A DNA stretch of 42,804 nucleotides from a bacterium (GTDB lineage: Bacteria > Bdellovibrionota > Bacteriovoracia > Bacteriovoracales > Bacteriovoracaceae): assembly GCA_030425045.1 (NCBI GenBank), contig JAUHVL010000027.1, positions 1 to 42,804 on the forward strand. The letters are read 5' to 3'. This document shows positions 8,852-19,184 of this stretch, one piece after another. Within the stretch, counting starts at the first letter, position 1, and each line of letters opens with the position of its first letter. The notes beneath the pieces were generated by a model. It worked only from the letters and a program-made list of their open reading frames with translations. It searched no databases and was not told the DNA's origin. The position numbers and the translations under genes are program-made.

Positions 8852-9946
8852 ATGAAAATTTCACTTTTAGGTATTCTTGTTACTCTTTTCATCATGGGCT
8901 GCAGTAAAACAAAAGACTTGGCCGACGCTGGTGCTACAACCAAAGAAATGAGCACGAAACTTGATACAACCAATGCCTCTACAGAAAAACTTCTGACCAC
9001 CACAGGTGAAATGAATGAAACAACAGATGAACTTCGTGGAATGACAGGTGAACTAAAAGGTTTAACTTCAAATATGTATGTTCAACTTCGCTTAAAAGAA
9101 GCCGAAGAAACTCGTGATCGAAGAACAAAAAACCTCTTCGAGGCCAATAGTTTTCATCAAAAAGTAACTGAAGCGGCTGCTTACTTTAAGGCCTTTGAAT
9201 ATCAATACTGGACTGCAAATGAATCAGCGGGCGATGATCTCCATGTTCGAGATGAAAAAATGATGGCCGCTGCTCAAGAGTTTTTTCGTTTTTTAACAGA
9301 GCTTGTTACCATCGTCGGTCCTGAGAACCTCGCTGATTATACAAATAATATGCAAGACAAAACAAAAATGTCACTTAACGCTATCTCTGTAGCCTTACAC
9401 CAAATTGACGATTATCAAAAGGTTCTAATCGATCAAAAAGGTATCAAAAAAGTTCATATGCTCAATATGATCAAAGACACCCTTGTTAAACTCGGCCCTC
9501 TTGAAAGAGGAGAAATCACTCTTTCTGATCTCAAAGATTATGAAAAAGAAATTCTAGAAAATAGTGATCTTGCCATAATGGTTTTAAAAGTAAGACTTAA
9601 TACTTTTGGTATTATGGCCTTAACTAAGATTTCAAATGTTGCTGATAAAAATGCACTTCAAAAACTTAGTATGATCAGATCAGGTTGGAGCAGTAAATTT
9701 GAACGCCTCAATGTTGCGCTTCAGCACAAAGTTTTACGTTATTTAAGAGAGGCCAACAAAACGAAGGCTTTTCTCATCTCATTAGGTGTTAAGCCCAATA
9801 AAACCGTGGATGAAAATCTAAGTAGAATGTATTCTGCTATGAGAATTAAAGAAGCTTCGCGTTGTGAAGGTTGTAACCGTGAGAAAGCAGCTCAGTTAGA
9901 AGAGCTCAACTCATTGGCCCTCGATTTTGCTAAGCTTGAAGAATAA
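8852..9946 (+). CDS. Coiled-coil lipoprotein
   Basis: A 364-residue protein. The lipobox FIMGC places the lipidated Cys at residue 17. Residues 22-75 form a Thr/Glu/Met-rich heptad stretch with repeated TTxEM / MTGEL units (KEMSTKLDTT, TGEMNETTDEL, TGELKGLT), typical of a long coiled coil or a periplasmic tether. The rest is helical and includes a CEGC motif near the C-terminus (about residues 338-341). No enzymatic signature. GAGGG lies before the ATG. It precedes rpsP but is separated by about 120 bases containing a hairpin and a promoter. Confidence 0.8.
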   Translation: MKISLLGILVTLFIMGCSKTKDLADAGATTKEMSTKLDTTNASTEKLLTTTGEMNETTDELRGMTGELKGLTSNMYVQLRLKEAEETRDRRTKNLFEANSFHQKVTEAAAYFKAFEYQYWTANESAGDDLHVRDEKMMAAAQEFFRFLTELVTIVGPENLADYTNNMQDKTKMSLNAISVALHQIDDYQKVLIDQKGIKKVHMLNMIKDTLVKLGPLERGEITLSDLKDYEKEILENSDLAIMVLKVRLNTFGIMALTKISNVADKNALQKLSMIRSGWSSKFERLNVALQHKVLRYLREANKTKAFLISLGVKPNKTVDENLSRMYSAMRIKEASRCEGCNREKAAQLEELNSLALDFAKLEE

Positions 9947-9960
9947 TTCTCTCAAAAAGG

Positions 9961-9982
9961 GTGATTTTTTTTAAAAAATCAC
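9961..9982. terminator. Perfect 10-bp inverted repeat after the coiled-coil lipoprotein gene
   Basis: GTGATTTTTT and AAAAAATCAC are separated by two Ts. It lies 15 bases after the stop at 9946. The hairpin lacks a T run after it, so it may be a weak terminator or a binding palindrome. Confidence 0.4.
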
Positions 9983-10000
9983 ATACCTGCATATTTATTG

Positions 10001-10029
10001 TTGACTAAATGGGCCGACAGGACTAATTT
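10001..10029 (+). promoter_or_regulatory. Sigma70-like promoter for rpsP-khpA
   Basis: TTGACT (10001-10006) is followed after 17 bases by TAATTT (10024-10029). It lies about 40 bases before the rpsP start and is correctly oriented. Confidence 0.5.
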
Positions 10030-10066
10030 TCCAGACTGACTTATGTTTTAATGTTGTGAGGAAAAT

Positions 10067-10315
10067 ATGGTTGTTATCAGATTGACAAGAAAAGGTAGAA
10101 CACACCGCCCAGTATATACTATTGTAGCTGCAGATCAGCGTAATAAACGTGATGGTCGATTTCTTGACAAACTTGGTCACTATAACCCAATGGGACCAGA
10201 TGGGGCCAATCTAAGCGACGTTCAAGCTGAAAAAATCAAAGCATGGCTAGACAAGGGCGCGACCCTCTCTGCCACCGTTTCAACCCTTTTAAAGAAAAAT
10301 AAGATCCAACTATAA
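10067..10315 (+). CDS. rpsP: 30S ribosomal protein S16
   Basis: The 82-residue protein is of standard S16 length and opens [20 protein letters not shown], with [15 protein letters not shown] following; both are S16 hallmarks. It is a structural component of the small subunit. GAGGA lies a few bases before the ATG. It is followed 78 bases later by khpA, the usual neighbour, but not by rimM, trmD and rplS, which accompany it in many bacteria. Confidence 0.97.
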   Translation: MVVIRLTRKGRTHRPVYTIVAADQRNKRDGRFLDKLGHYNPMGPDGANLSDVQAEKIKAWLDKGATLSATVSTLLKKNKIQL

Positions 10316-10393
10316 AAAAATAGTATTTGGGCATCCAGTATTCTTGGGTTAAAATTTCAATGAGATACATTATTGTGAATCAAGTGAGGATTC

Positions 10394-10633
10394 ATGAGCG
10401 AGTTAAGAGATCTCATTGAGTATGTCAGTAAGAAGCTAGTTGACATGCCAGACGAGGTTGAAGTTAACGAAGTAGTTGGCGAGCAAACCACAGTTATAGA
10501 GCTAAGAGTTAACAAGACCGACCTCGGTAAAGTCATTGGTAAGCAAGGCCGTACCGCAAGGGCCTTAAGAACCATACTTAATGCTGCTTCAACCAAGCTA
10601 AAGAAAAGATCAGTTCTCGAAATTATTGAATAA
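10394..10633 (+). CDS. khpA: KH-domain RNA-binding protein KhpA (YlqC family)
   Basis: The 79-residue protein is a single KH domain. [19 protein letters not shown] (about residues 47-65) contains the GxxG-type loop GKQG that contacts RNA. KhpA usually pairs with KhpB and binds many RNAs, affecting cell-wall synthesis and small-RNA function. The position directly after rpsP is the common arrangement. GAGG stands just upstream of the ATG. Confidence 0.93.
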   Translation: MSELRDLIEYVSKKLVDMPDEVEVNEVVGEQTTVIELRVNKTDLGKVIGKQGRTARALRTILNAASTKLKKRSVLEIIE

Positions 10634-10893
10634 TTTCTTTTAAACTGAGACTTTTTTAACTTTTGCTTTTCTTCTTATATGCCAATATTTTCAGGCACAT
10701 GGTCTTTATACATCTATTTTTAAAGACAATTTAAATATTCTCGTCACCTAGCACTTTAGGCCCGCAAAACTATTGAAAATACATCATTCACTGCTCAACT
10801 CTCAACCATCTTTTGAAAAAAAATATTTTTATCAGATATTTCTTTAGGGCCAGCTCAGATCTTCCGATAAAATAAGTGGGATAAAGGAAAAAT

Positions 10894-12783
10894 ATGTTCG
10901 AAAAACTGAGCGTCAGCTTTTTTATTCTTTTGTTGATGATGGGACAGTCATGGGCAAGCCTAGATTTTGATATCGATGACGATGAGTCGGCGGATATTGA
11001 GAGAGATTGTCGTGGTTATAAATCCCAAATCAGAAGATTAAGCGATCGCTTAATGAACTTACCACTAGGTAGTCCTTTTACCATGGCAGATGGGAGTACC
11101 AACCTCAGCACCCTTGGAGAACTTCAAAAACAGCATGCAAAATATATGGCCGAGCTTGTACTTCTCAATGGTATGAGAGAAATCAATCAACGATCTGTCG
11201 CCATGTTTGCCAGAAGTGAATCCATTGATGCTTTTCAAAACTTATCAACGGCGCAAAGAAGAGATCAACTTCCCGCTGGTCAGACGATTTTAGCGGCAAT
11301 GAGTGATCACGAACAAAGAGCTGCTCAAATAGCGACTCATCAAATTGTCAGTGGTGCCCTCACAGATTTAACAGGTCTTGATATGAGTTTTGTTCGCTCA
11401 ACAGAAAACTCTCCCGAGGCCTTAGGGGCGTTAATCCAAAGAGTTTGTTCAAATACAAATAATCGTGGAACGATTTGTGAAGTTGAAAATAGTGGAAACG
11501 AAAGTCATAAAAGACTACTAAGAGGTATGCTTGAACATTATGTTATAGCCGTTCAAAACAGTGATGATGAAAATCCAAGTATTTCACCAGAAGAGCTTTC
11601 AAGAGAGTTAAACCTAAATCTTGGTGAAGAGTTTCTTACTCAATACAATAACCATTACCGCTCTTTTTCTGAGCTTGCTCACCTTTTACCAGAAATCCAA
11701 AACTGTAGTGACGAACAATGTACGACAACAAGAAAAAATGATTTCTTAAATGCTTATACCGCTTTTACAGAAGCCGAAAGCAATATCGTAGGACAACAAG
11801 CTCCTCAAATATTACCGACAGAGAAAATTAATAATCATTTGAAAAGATATACAGCACTAGCAGAGCTTGCTTCGAGAAATGCTGAAAATGATGCTCACAG
11901 AGGTTTTGAAACCACAAGAGAGATGAGAACTATTTTACAAAGGGCCTTAAGTAGTGCCTTTCCACGTGACTGCGCCGAAGAACAAGACGGTTGTCTTGAA
12001 AGATTTAATATTGCCAGTGACGGAACAATTTCAATGAATGGTGAGTTAAACTTTACTCTTGATTCTTCAAATTTAGAAGCGAGAATTAATCGTTTAAAAA
12101 CGGAAGTCTCTCATATTAACAATGCCATCAATAATACAAAGCAAAGTTCTGATTTTAAACACTTAAATGGAGTAATTAGTTATCTTTCAGCTCCCCTAAA
12201 TTATCGTAGGTTTTGTGGACGAAATAATACACCACTGGTTAGAGCGACTTGTGGTTACGATGGAAATAATGCTCTTAATAGAGTGGGAAGTTTAATTAGT
12301 GATGGTAATGAAATTCTGGCCCACACTTATAATAATACTCCTCTTATAAATCTAGAGCAGCTCGAAAGCTTTTGTGAAAGACAAAGAGAAATTTATCGTG
12401 AAAGAAGTGAGTCTGCTTTTAGAAGAGATTGGGGTGCCACTTGTTCTCTCGCTGATCGCAACGTTCAGCTTAGAGATAGCGCCCTTCCCAATCAAACGAT
12501 TACAGAAGGACAATTATTTGATCCCGTTACTAACCAACGTTATGACATAGAATACCCCACTGCCGGTGAAAATTATTTAAATGGCTTTTTAGCAGGCTTT
12601 ATTCCCAATGTTGGTGGACTGGTAGGAACATATTATCAAAATAGATATATGGATTTATATCTTGCCAATAATCCTAGTTATTGGATTTATCCTCCGGCGA
12701 GTTATTATTCAGGATCAAACCTTTTTTCTACTGCCTGGAGCCCTGTTGGCGGAATTAACGGACTTAATGGATATATGTTCTAA
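10894..12783 (+). CDS. Large exported protein, unknown function
   Basis: A 629-residue protein with signal peptide MFEKLSVSFFILLLMMGQSWA, followed by an acidic start (DFDIDDDESAD). The bulk is helical, Asn/Arg/Glu-rich, with several Cys that may pair (for example around C191/C199, C268/C273, C363/C370). The last 45 residues change character: a hydrophobic Gly-rich stretch (FLAGFIPNVGGLVGTYY) then a Tyr/Asn/Pro-rich tail ending GYMF. AAGGA lies six bases before the ATG. The gene is followed after 221 bases by the giant lipoprotein gene on the same strand. No family recognised. Confidence 0.75.
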   Translation: MFEKLSVSFFILLLMMGQSWASLDFDIDDDESADIERDCRGYKSQIRRLSDRLMNLPLGSPFTMADGSTNLSTLGELQKQHAKYMAELVLLNGMREINQRSVAMFARSESIDAFQNLSTAQRRDQLPAGQTILAAMSDHEQRAAQIATHQIVSGALTDLTGLDMSFVRSTENSPEALGALIQRVCSNTNNRGTICEVENSGNESHKRLLRGMLEHYVIAVQNSDDENPSISPEELSRELNLNLGEEFLTQYNNHYRSFSELAHLLPEIQNCSDEQCTTTRKNDFLNAYTAFTEAESNIVGQQAPQILPTEKINNHLKRYTALAELASRNAENDAHRGFETTREMRTILQRALSSAFPRDCAEEQDGCLERFNIASDGTISMNGELNFTLDSSNLEARINRLKTEVSHINNAINNTKQSSDFKHLNGVISYLSAPLNYRRFCGRNNTPLVRATCGYDGNNALNRVGSLISDGNEILAHTYNNTPLINLEQLESFCERQREIYRERSESAFRRDWGATCSLADRNVQLRDSALPNQTITEGQLFDPVTNQRYDIEYPTAGENYLNGFLAGFIPNVGGLVGTYYQNRYMDLYLANNPSYWIYPPASYYSGSNLFSTAWSPVGGINGLNGYMF

Positions 12784-12922
12784 CTAGTTGAAAACCTATC
12801 ATCTCTTGCCAAGTTTTCTAGTCAATTTTTTATCACCACCAAATTTTTTCTGATAAGTAACTTCCACAAAAATAATGATATGAACTCTTTATTTTCAGTG
12901 TCTTAACCATCTTTTAGCTGAC

Positions 12923-12942
12923 TTTCACCAAGATAAGTGAAA
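12923..12942. promoter_or_regulatory. Inverted repeat upstream of the giant lipoprotein gene
   Basis: TTTCAC (12923-12928) and GTGAAA (12937-12942) flank an eight-base spacer in the 221-base gap before the 13005 start. It may be an operator; nothing identifies a regulator. Confidence 0.25.
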
Positions 12943-13004
12943 ACCCTTCAGTCAAGTACTTTAAAATAATAATAAGTATTAACCGTAAAGAACGTAGAGG
13001 TTTA

Positions 13005-16000
13005 ATGGGTTTTACAAGGAAGAAAAACATTAATTTTTTGATGGTGGTATTGGGAATCTTTTCCTTACTCGCCACTTCGTGTGTGGACATGGCCTCACTT
13101 GGTCAATCGTCGTCCGGCCAATCACGAACGAAAAAAACATCAAATGGATCTGGTGGTAGTGGTGGCAGTGGGCCAGGCACTCCTAGTGAGCCTATCTTTA
13201 ATAACCAAGATATTGATTGGTTTAATGCCACTGATAAACTCGATGCGATTTTATCTCTCAATGAAAGTTTTAGTAGTATTATCACCTTAAGAGGCTCTAG
13301 TATTCATGACTTTCTTGGAAGAAATAATAATTTTAATAAGCAGTTTTGTTTGGTTGTTTCCTATAACGGGTCAGCGTTTAAAAAGAATCTCCGTTTAAGA
13401 GCAGCGCCTATTAACTTTTTAAACTTTGCCAAAGGTCAGTACGAACGTATTTTAAGAATTGATTTTAACGATCGTGATATCAATACTGCTGTTTGTACAG
13501 GGACGGCCTTTCAGATCAATACCAACTTAAGTACAGCGGCTACGGTTGCTGATGGCGATAGTGCTTTTTTACTTAATGAAGTTTGTACGACTTGTACCGG
13601 AACAATTGTTTCAACCAATGTTAGTCTCTATGAAAGTGATAGTGGTATTTCAACGAGTAATAGAATCGATGATAATGAACTTTCCCTTAATAAATTTACC
13701 GTGAGAATTGATACCTCTTCAACCATTATTGATGATGTTGGTGGAAGCTGTAGCCAAAGTGCCTGTCAGGCAAAGGGGGCCAATTATTGTTGTCTCTCAG
13801 GTCAATGTGTTCGCGATGGTGATTTAAAGCCGGGAGCGGAAACTCTTCCCGAGTATGATCAGGCCATGGCCGATGTCGATGATGATCCCAATAATTTTAA
13901 ATTTTGGAAAAATATTTTCTTTGTTTGTGGATCGACTCCTCCTCCTGTTGAACCCGAGCCGGAGCCGGTTCCCGATCCAGAAGAGCTCGCCGATATTATC
14001 TTACAAGATAAACTGAAAGAGTATTATTGTTTAGAAGAAGGGAAAAAAGAGACTCCTGATTTTGCTACTGCCAATGTTTGTGAACCTAGCTTTGATCAAA
14101 CGAGTTACGAGTCAGTAAGAGCAACCGTTTGGGCAAAATGTGGATGTAATGCTGTTCCTTTTCCAACAGATCCTGACGATCCGAGATGTCCAGACTTTGG
14201 ATTAAAATTAGTACAAGATGTCTCTGGTAAAATTACGGATGTGGTTTGTGATAACCCTGCTCCACCAACACCAGTGCCTGAACCCTTTCAAGAATTACAA
14301 TTGGATATTCCAGCAAGAACGGCACCTCACCGGTTTTATCGTTCTGACAATGGAGAATCTGTTGATATCAACCTCAGTAAAAAAGTTTTTTATAACCTAC
14401 CTGATGGTGTAACCGCTGAAGGAAGTTTCTTTAGTTATATCGATGAAGTCAATAAGAAAGAACCAGATAGTGGAAGCTTTAATATGAACGCTATAATGGG
14501 GCAATTTACAGTAGAGCTTGATCAGGCAATTCCAGCGCAAACTGTTGATGTTGAATTTAATACCAATTATATCATCTCAACAACACCACAAGGTTTTTTC
14601 ACTCCCTGTGCTGAATGTAATAAAGACTATTGGTTTGAATCGTTTACGGCATGGCCTTCAAGTGTTTCTGGTATGGGTGTCTCTGCCACCAGAGCGACGA
14701 TGGGTTACTCAACCAGTAGAACTGATTTTAATAGTAATACTATTCTTGCAAATTACGAGGATAATATTTTTGGTCGAGCTTGTTTTGTTCCTCCGACAAT
14801 GATTCCTTTTAGTCATAAGAAAAATGCTGATCTCACGACGCAAAGACAAGCAAGGCTTGCCACTCAAGCGGCCCTCTTCGCAAACGGCTATCAAAGAGAT
14901 TGGTATGGTTTTAACAAAGGTGCTCTCATTGGGTCTTTTGATGGAGTTCGCTGGTTTGCTATCGGTGGATCGCGAAGAGTCACTTCTTCTAGTAAAAAAT
15001 TATATCTTGCGATCAATGCTCCTTTTGCTGACCTGGCAGAAAGAAGTAGTATCACGGTTCAAATTACAGAAAATAATAGTAATACCAACGCTGCAGATTT
15101 TGATTACGATCCCAACCTTTCTCCCAATGATCCCAATCAAAATTCAGGGGCCACATGTCAGCACTTTCATAGCTGTAGTAGCGACTCGGATTGTGTTAGT
15201 AAATTAGGTTGGGAGTATATGTGTGAAAACACCACCATGTATAAATCGGTATGGCCTGTTTTTGATACAAATGGAAATGAGCTCGTCAATGACGAAAATC
15301 CGGCGATTAAATTTAGTAAACTTTTACAAGGTGGCCTTGCCTCTGGTTCAAAAAATAGATGTGTCTATCGCGGTTCCGGTTCTGTTTGTAAAAAAGATTT
15401 TTCAACTCTAGATGATAATAAGAGAAGACTTTTTACTTGTGCTCCTAACTTTTACTGTGCTGATTTAGATGAAAATGCCTTTAACAGAGAAGTAGCAAGA
15501 GAGCCAAAAGAAGAGGGAGTCTTTCAATTAGGTAGAGAGGCCAATGTTCTTGGTAGACCACTTAATTATGTCGGAGGTGGACATGGATTAAGTCAGGCCA
15601 TCATCGATAATATCAAACATAATGCAGCTCTCTTTGATGCTGACGTGGATGATTTTGGAATTTGTCGACCTGGAAAACAATTAGCGGATACCTATGCTAA
15701 TCAACATCAGGCTAAAGATAATAGTTTAAGAACAGATTATATTAATCAAATATCTTCTTGTAATTCAGAAGCGACTGGGGATACTCGTGTAAGAACCTGT
15801 CCTATCTTTGAAGATCAAGAAGACCAAGCTGTTAATAAAGGTGATTATATTTTTACCGCTGATCTCACTAAGGCCCATAGTCAAAATATGTGTGGTCAAG
15901 AGTCTCAGTATAATGACGGCACCACCGATCGAAACACTTTCGAATTTTTAGAATTAGGAGCACTTAATTCACTTTCTAGCATCGATAAAGATATTAAAGT

Positions 16001-18260
16001 ACTCGCTCAAGATGCCTGTTTTCGAAGAGCAGGATCAATTTGTCATACCGACCTCGACTGTTCTCCTAATAAACTTCACGCTGAAAAAGCGGAAAGTTTC
16101 GGTCGAACACGTTTCGGTGGAACAGATGCAGAAAAAGAATTTTGGGAAGAAGCGCTGATCTGTGGACAAGCGGCAGAAAAACCAACCATCCAAGATCCTG
16201 AGTACTTTAATTATGATATGACTCAAAACAGATGTTGTCGTGCTGTTGGAAATGACTTCACGATGTATACTCAAGACGACGACAGCATCATCACAGATCA
16301 CTCTAAAGTTAATACAGGACTAAATGTCGCTACCTTCCCATTTAGTGATCCAACAGCTGCCGGAAGATATTCTCGTTATGCCGGCGTCTCAGGTGTTGAT
16401 GGAAACCCTGCAGCTGACCCTAATACGGTTATCAATCAGGTTCCTATTGTTAATGATAATTCGGCTCCGAAGGCCTTCCAGTGGAAGACTTTAAATGAGA
16501 CAGGGAAAAAGAATTGCTGTGGTGGTGGCTGGATTAGAAAATTTGCAGATGGATCAAAAGATTGGTCAGTCAATCGCTTCAACCCAGATATTACAAAGTT
16601 TGCTTGTTTAAATTATCAAAGTGAAATTCCCTTTTCGACTCCTGATCATGTCGATAACGATAATTATATTCAAGACATTGGACGTCTCTGTCGAGCTCCA
16701 GCAGATAATGGTTGTGTACAAGAAAGTATGCCTCTTCCTACAGATCGAAGTGTCACCAACCCAACCGCTTTAGCGACTACAACGGCGACACTAAGTACGA
16801 GACCTCTTGATGATAATAATGCCGATCTCATTTTATTATCTTCAGAGGTTCCCTATAACCCTATCCCATTTATTAATAGTCAGCCTATTAATCAAGACCT
16901 CGATGATTTAGATAACCGTTATACTTTCTTTCCAAACCCAACTTCTTATATTGCCGTTAGTTTTTATCTTCCCATTTATATTGGTTATATCGATACCGAT
17001 ACTGATGGAGATGGAGATGGAGCAGCAGATACAAGTCCAAATAATGGTATAAATGATTATTTTGATACTCCACGAGGTGGTACACGATTTACAAATGACG
17101 ATGCCGCGAGTGGTGCAACAAACAACCTCATCGATGTTCGTATTCGTTACTTTTTTGAAGATACTAATGGGATTGTCACAGATGCAGGAACGTCAACACC
17201 CACTTTTGTTCAAAATTGTGACATGAGATCAAGCAACCCAAGAAATCTCCTCGCCGATAATGAGTGGTGTATTGAAGAGAGAGATGGGCATACTGTTTTC
17301 CATGCGAAAGCACTCCCTACAGGAGATCTTGGTCCTGAACTCGGTGGTAATGACTGGACATTCGCCTTTATTGAAATTGATTATAATATCCAAAATAGAG
17401 ATGATTATATTTACAACACGTTGGCAACAGATACCGATCAAAGTGGGATGAAAGCCGGAAATGCTCTTTATTATCTTACAAAACTTGGTCGCTTTGAATT
17501 AACTGGAGTACCACAAATTTGGTATGAGCCAATCTATTGTAATTCAAATAAATCAAAATTAGTTGAAGGACTTTTTGATTTACCAAATCAAACAAGAACG
17601 GCATTTGAAGCTGCTGCTTATGCTAATAATAACGCCGCTGTCAATGGTCGACAAACCTATGAAGTTTATGATGCCGCTAATACGGCCGATAGTGAGGCCA
17701 ATCCCGGCGACTTTGTGGTGCAAGAAGATAGTCTCGCAACGGAGCCTATTTTTAAAAGCTCGGAGTTTCGTTGTTGTGTAAAACTCAATCAAAAAACTAG
17801 TTCGTCTGATAAATGCTGTTCAGGTTATTCTGTCACATCAGGTGATGATAAAATTTGTAAACTTCCCAAGGGAACAAACGTAAATGTTTATTTTAATAAG
17901 TTTATTTCAAGTGAAGGGATGGACGATGGAGACTTTCCTGAAGATCTCGTAGGACTCACTGATGATGATTTTATTGCAGAGACAGGTGAAATTAAATTAA
18001 ATGAAACCGCTTATAGTAAACTAGCTAATCTTGGTGCTCAATTTTGTGAAAATGGTGCTGTTAGAAATGGTGGCGCTTTTGGATTTTTCTTTGGAGAGCC
18101 TTTTGCCACCTACGTTCAGGTTGGTGATTTTGAGGCCAGCTTCCGCTATGGTATTTTAGATAATCAAAACACCAGTATTGATTATGATGATCTCAATGAC
18201 ACAGGAACTCCCGTCTTTAATGCTGGATTTAAATGGGATCACCATCTATACTGCGAATAA
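13005..18260 (+). CDS. Giant cysteine-rich lipoprotein (1751 residues)
   Basis: A basic N-terminus and hydrophobic run end in LLATSC (Cys26), so the protein should be lipid-anchored and probably surface exposed. A Ser/Gly linker follows (GSGGSGGSGPGTP, about 47-60). The mature part holds about 52 cysteines, including five CC pairs (CCLSGQC, RCCRAV, NCCGGGW, RCCVKL, KCCSGY) and a recurring C-x(2-4)-D-x-D-C pattern (CSSDSDC, CHTDLDC). Pro/Glu linkers (EPEPEPVPDPEE, PAPPTPVPEP) lie near residues 315 and 420. An Asp-rich loop, DTDTDGDGDGAADTSPNNG near residue 1330, looks calcium-binding. This modular, disulfide-rich build suggests an adhesin or structural surface protein, but I recognise no named family. 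GAGG precedes the ATG. The methyltransferase starts on the base after its stop. Confidence 0.85.
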   Translation: MGFTRKKNINFLMVVLGIFSLLATSCVDMASLGQSSSGQSRTKKTSNGSGGSGGSGPGTPSEPIFNNQDIDWFNATDKLDAILSLNESFSSIITLRGSSIHDFLGRNNNFNKQFCLVVSYNGSAFKKNLRLRAAPINFLNFAKGQYERILRIDFNDRDINTAVCTGTAFQINTNLSTAATVADGDSAFLLNEVCTTCTGTIVSTNVSLYESDSGISTSNRIDDNELSLNKFTVRIDTSSTIIDDVGGSCSQSACQAKGANYCCLSGQCVRDGDLKPGAETLPEYDQAMADVDDDPNNFKFWKNIFFVCGSTPPPVEPEPEPVPDPEELADIILQDKLKEYYCLEEGKKETPDFATANVCEPSFDQTSYESVRATVWAKCGCNAVPFPTDPDDPRCPDFGLKLVQDVSGKITDVVCDNPAPPTPVPEPFQELQLDIPARTAPHRFYRSDNGESVDINLSKKVFYNLPDGVTAEGSFFSYIDEVNKKEPDSGSFNMNAIMGQFTVELDQAIPAQTVDVEFNTNYIISTTPQGFFTPCAECNKDYWFESFTAWPSSVSGMGVSATRATMGYSTSRTDFNSNTILANYEDNIFGRACFVPPTMIPFSHKKNADLTTQRQARLATQAALFANGYQRDWYGFNKGALIGSFDGVRWFAIGGSRRVTSSSKKLYLAINAPFADLAERSSITVQITENNSNTNAADFDYDPNLSPNDPNQNSGATCQHFHSCSSDSDCVSKLGWEYMCENTTMYKSVWPVFDTNGNELVNDENPAIKFSKLLQGGLASGSKNRCVYRGSGSVCKKDFSTLDDNKRRLFTCAPNFYCADLDENAFNREVAREPKEEGVFQLGREANVLGRPLNYVGGGHGLSQAIIDNIKHNAALFDADVDDFGICRPGKQLADTYANQHQAKDNSLRTDYINQISSCNSEATGDTRVRTCPIFEDQEDQAVNKGDYIFTADLTKAHSQNMCGQESQYNDGTTDRNTFEFLELGALNSLSSIDKDIKVLAQDACFRRAGSICHTDLDCSPNKLHAEKAESFGRTRFGGTDAEKEFWEEALICGQAAEKPTIQDPEYFNYDMTQNRCCRAVGNDFTMYTQDDDSIITDHSKVNTGLNVATFPFSDPTAAGRYSRYAGVSGVDGNPAADPNTVINQVPIVNDNSAPKAFQWKTLNETGKKNCCGGGWIRKFADGSKDWSVNRFNPDITKFACLNYQSEIPFSTPDHVDNDNYIQDIGRLCRAPADNGCVQESMPLPTDRSVTNPTALATTTATLSTRPLDDNNADLILLSSEVPYNPIPFINSQPINQDLDDLDNRYTFFPNPTSYIAVSFYLPIYIGYIDTDTDGDGDGAADTSPNNGINDYFDTPRGGTRFTNDDAASGATNNLIDVRIRYFFEDTNGIVTDAGTSTPTFVQNCDMRSSNPRNLLADNEWCIEERDGHTVFHAKALPTGDLGPELGGNDWTFAFIEIDYNIQNRDDYIYNTLATDTDQSGMKAGNALYYLTKLGRFELTGVPQIWYEPIYCNSNKSKLVEGLFDLPNQTRTAFEAAAYANNNAAVNGRQTYEVYDAANTADSEANPGDFVVQEDSLATEPIFKSSEFRCCVKLNQKTSSSDKCCSGYSVTSGDDKICKLPKGTNVNVYFNKFISSEGMDDGDFPEDLVGLTDDDFIAETGEIKLNETAYSKLANLGAQFCENGAVRNGGAFGFFFGEPFATYVQVGDFEASFRYGILDNQNTSIDYDDLNDTGTPVFNAGFKWDHHLYCE

Positions 18261-19046
18261 ATGTCTGACTCTCATCAAAAACAACATTACGACAAAGTGG
18301 CCGTAAATCATGGACTCTCTGCCCTTTCGTCTATTAAAGATCATCATATTCGAGAAGCGGAGTTAAAGTATATTAACTTTTGTCTTGAAACTTATGGCCA
18401 TCAAGGAAAATCACTCATCGATCTCGGTCATGGAAATGGTCATACCTTAAAAACAATACGAGAAAAGTATGAGTCAATCGATCTCTATGGTATTGAATAT
18501 CATGAAAAAATGTATCAGCTTTCTTGTGAACAAAATATTGAAAACTGCACTCTATGGCACGATGATATGATTTCAACGGAGGTTCTTAAGAAGCAGAAAT
18601 TTGACTTTATCTTAACCGAAAGAAGCTTGGTCAATATCCTCAATTTAAAAAATAGGCCCAAAGTCTGTGAACAAATTTATCATGGACTCAAACCAGGTGG
18701 TCTTTTCATCATGATTGAAAGCTTTTCTGAGACGTGGATCAAGATGAATGAAGCGAGAAATGAATTTCAGCTAGAAGCGATACCAATCTCTCATCATAAT
18801 AAATACCTCAATGAAGACACCATTAAGATTTTTAAGAAAAAGGGGTTTGAAGAGATTGAGCACTCTTTTGGAAGACATTATCTTTCAACTCATTTTTATA
18901 TCACTCGAGTTTGGCATCCAAGTATCAGACAAAGTAATGCCCCTATGGATAATAGCCACTTTTCAAAATTTTTCACCAAGGCCTTACCTCCATCTATTGG
19001 TGAATACTCTCCTATTCAGTTTAGACTCTTTAAGAAAACTGAATAA
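18261..19046 (+). CDS. Class I SAM-dependent methyltransferase
   Basis: A 261-residue Rossmann-fold methyltransferase. Motif I is LIDLGHGNGHT (52-62), with the SAM-ribose acidic residue in YGIEY (Glu79). Post motifs FDFILTERSL and LKPGGLFIMIES follow as in class I enzymes acting on small molecules or proteins. Its ATG directly follows the TAA of the giant lipoprotein gene and has no ribosome binding site of its own, so translation is probably coupled. The substrate cannot be read from sequence; context suggests a link with the lipoprotein, but the protein has no export signal and acts in the cytoplasm. Confidence 0.8.
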   Translation: MSDSHQKQHYDKVAVNHGLSALSSIKDHHIREAELKYINFCLETYGHQGKSLIDLGHGNGHTLKTIREKYESIDLYGIEYHEKMYQLSCEQNIENCTLWHDDMISTEVLKKQKFDFILTERSLVNILNLKNRPKVCEQIYHGLKPGGLFIMIESFSETWIKMNEARNEFQLEAIPISHHNKYLNEDTIKIFKKKGFEEIEHSFGRHYLSTHFYITRVWHPSIRQSNAPMDNSHFSKFFTKALPPSIGEYSPIQFRLFKKTE

Positions 19047-19184
19047 ACTTTAAACAAACGCTAACAAATTTCAGCACTCAATCATCGAAAAATGAGCACC
19101 TTAGCAGCTTATAAATTGGCCTCTTCTTTGCTTCTTAAGTGATGACGGCAATGAATGCCATCTCAATAAGACAGGAGGTCTCCC

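Noticed and set aside
16990-17035. DNA minisatellite within the giant lipoprotein gene
   Set aside because: The GATGGA repeats simply encode the DGDGDG acidic loop and remain in frame.
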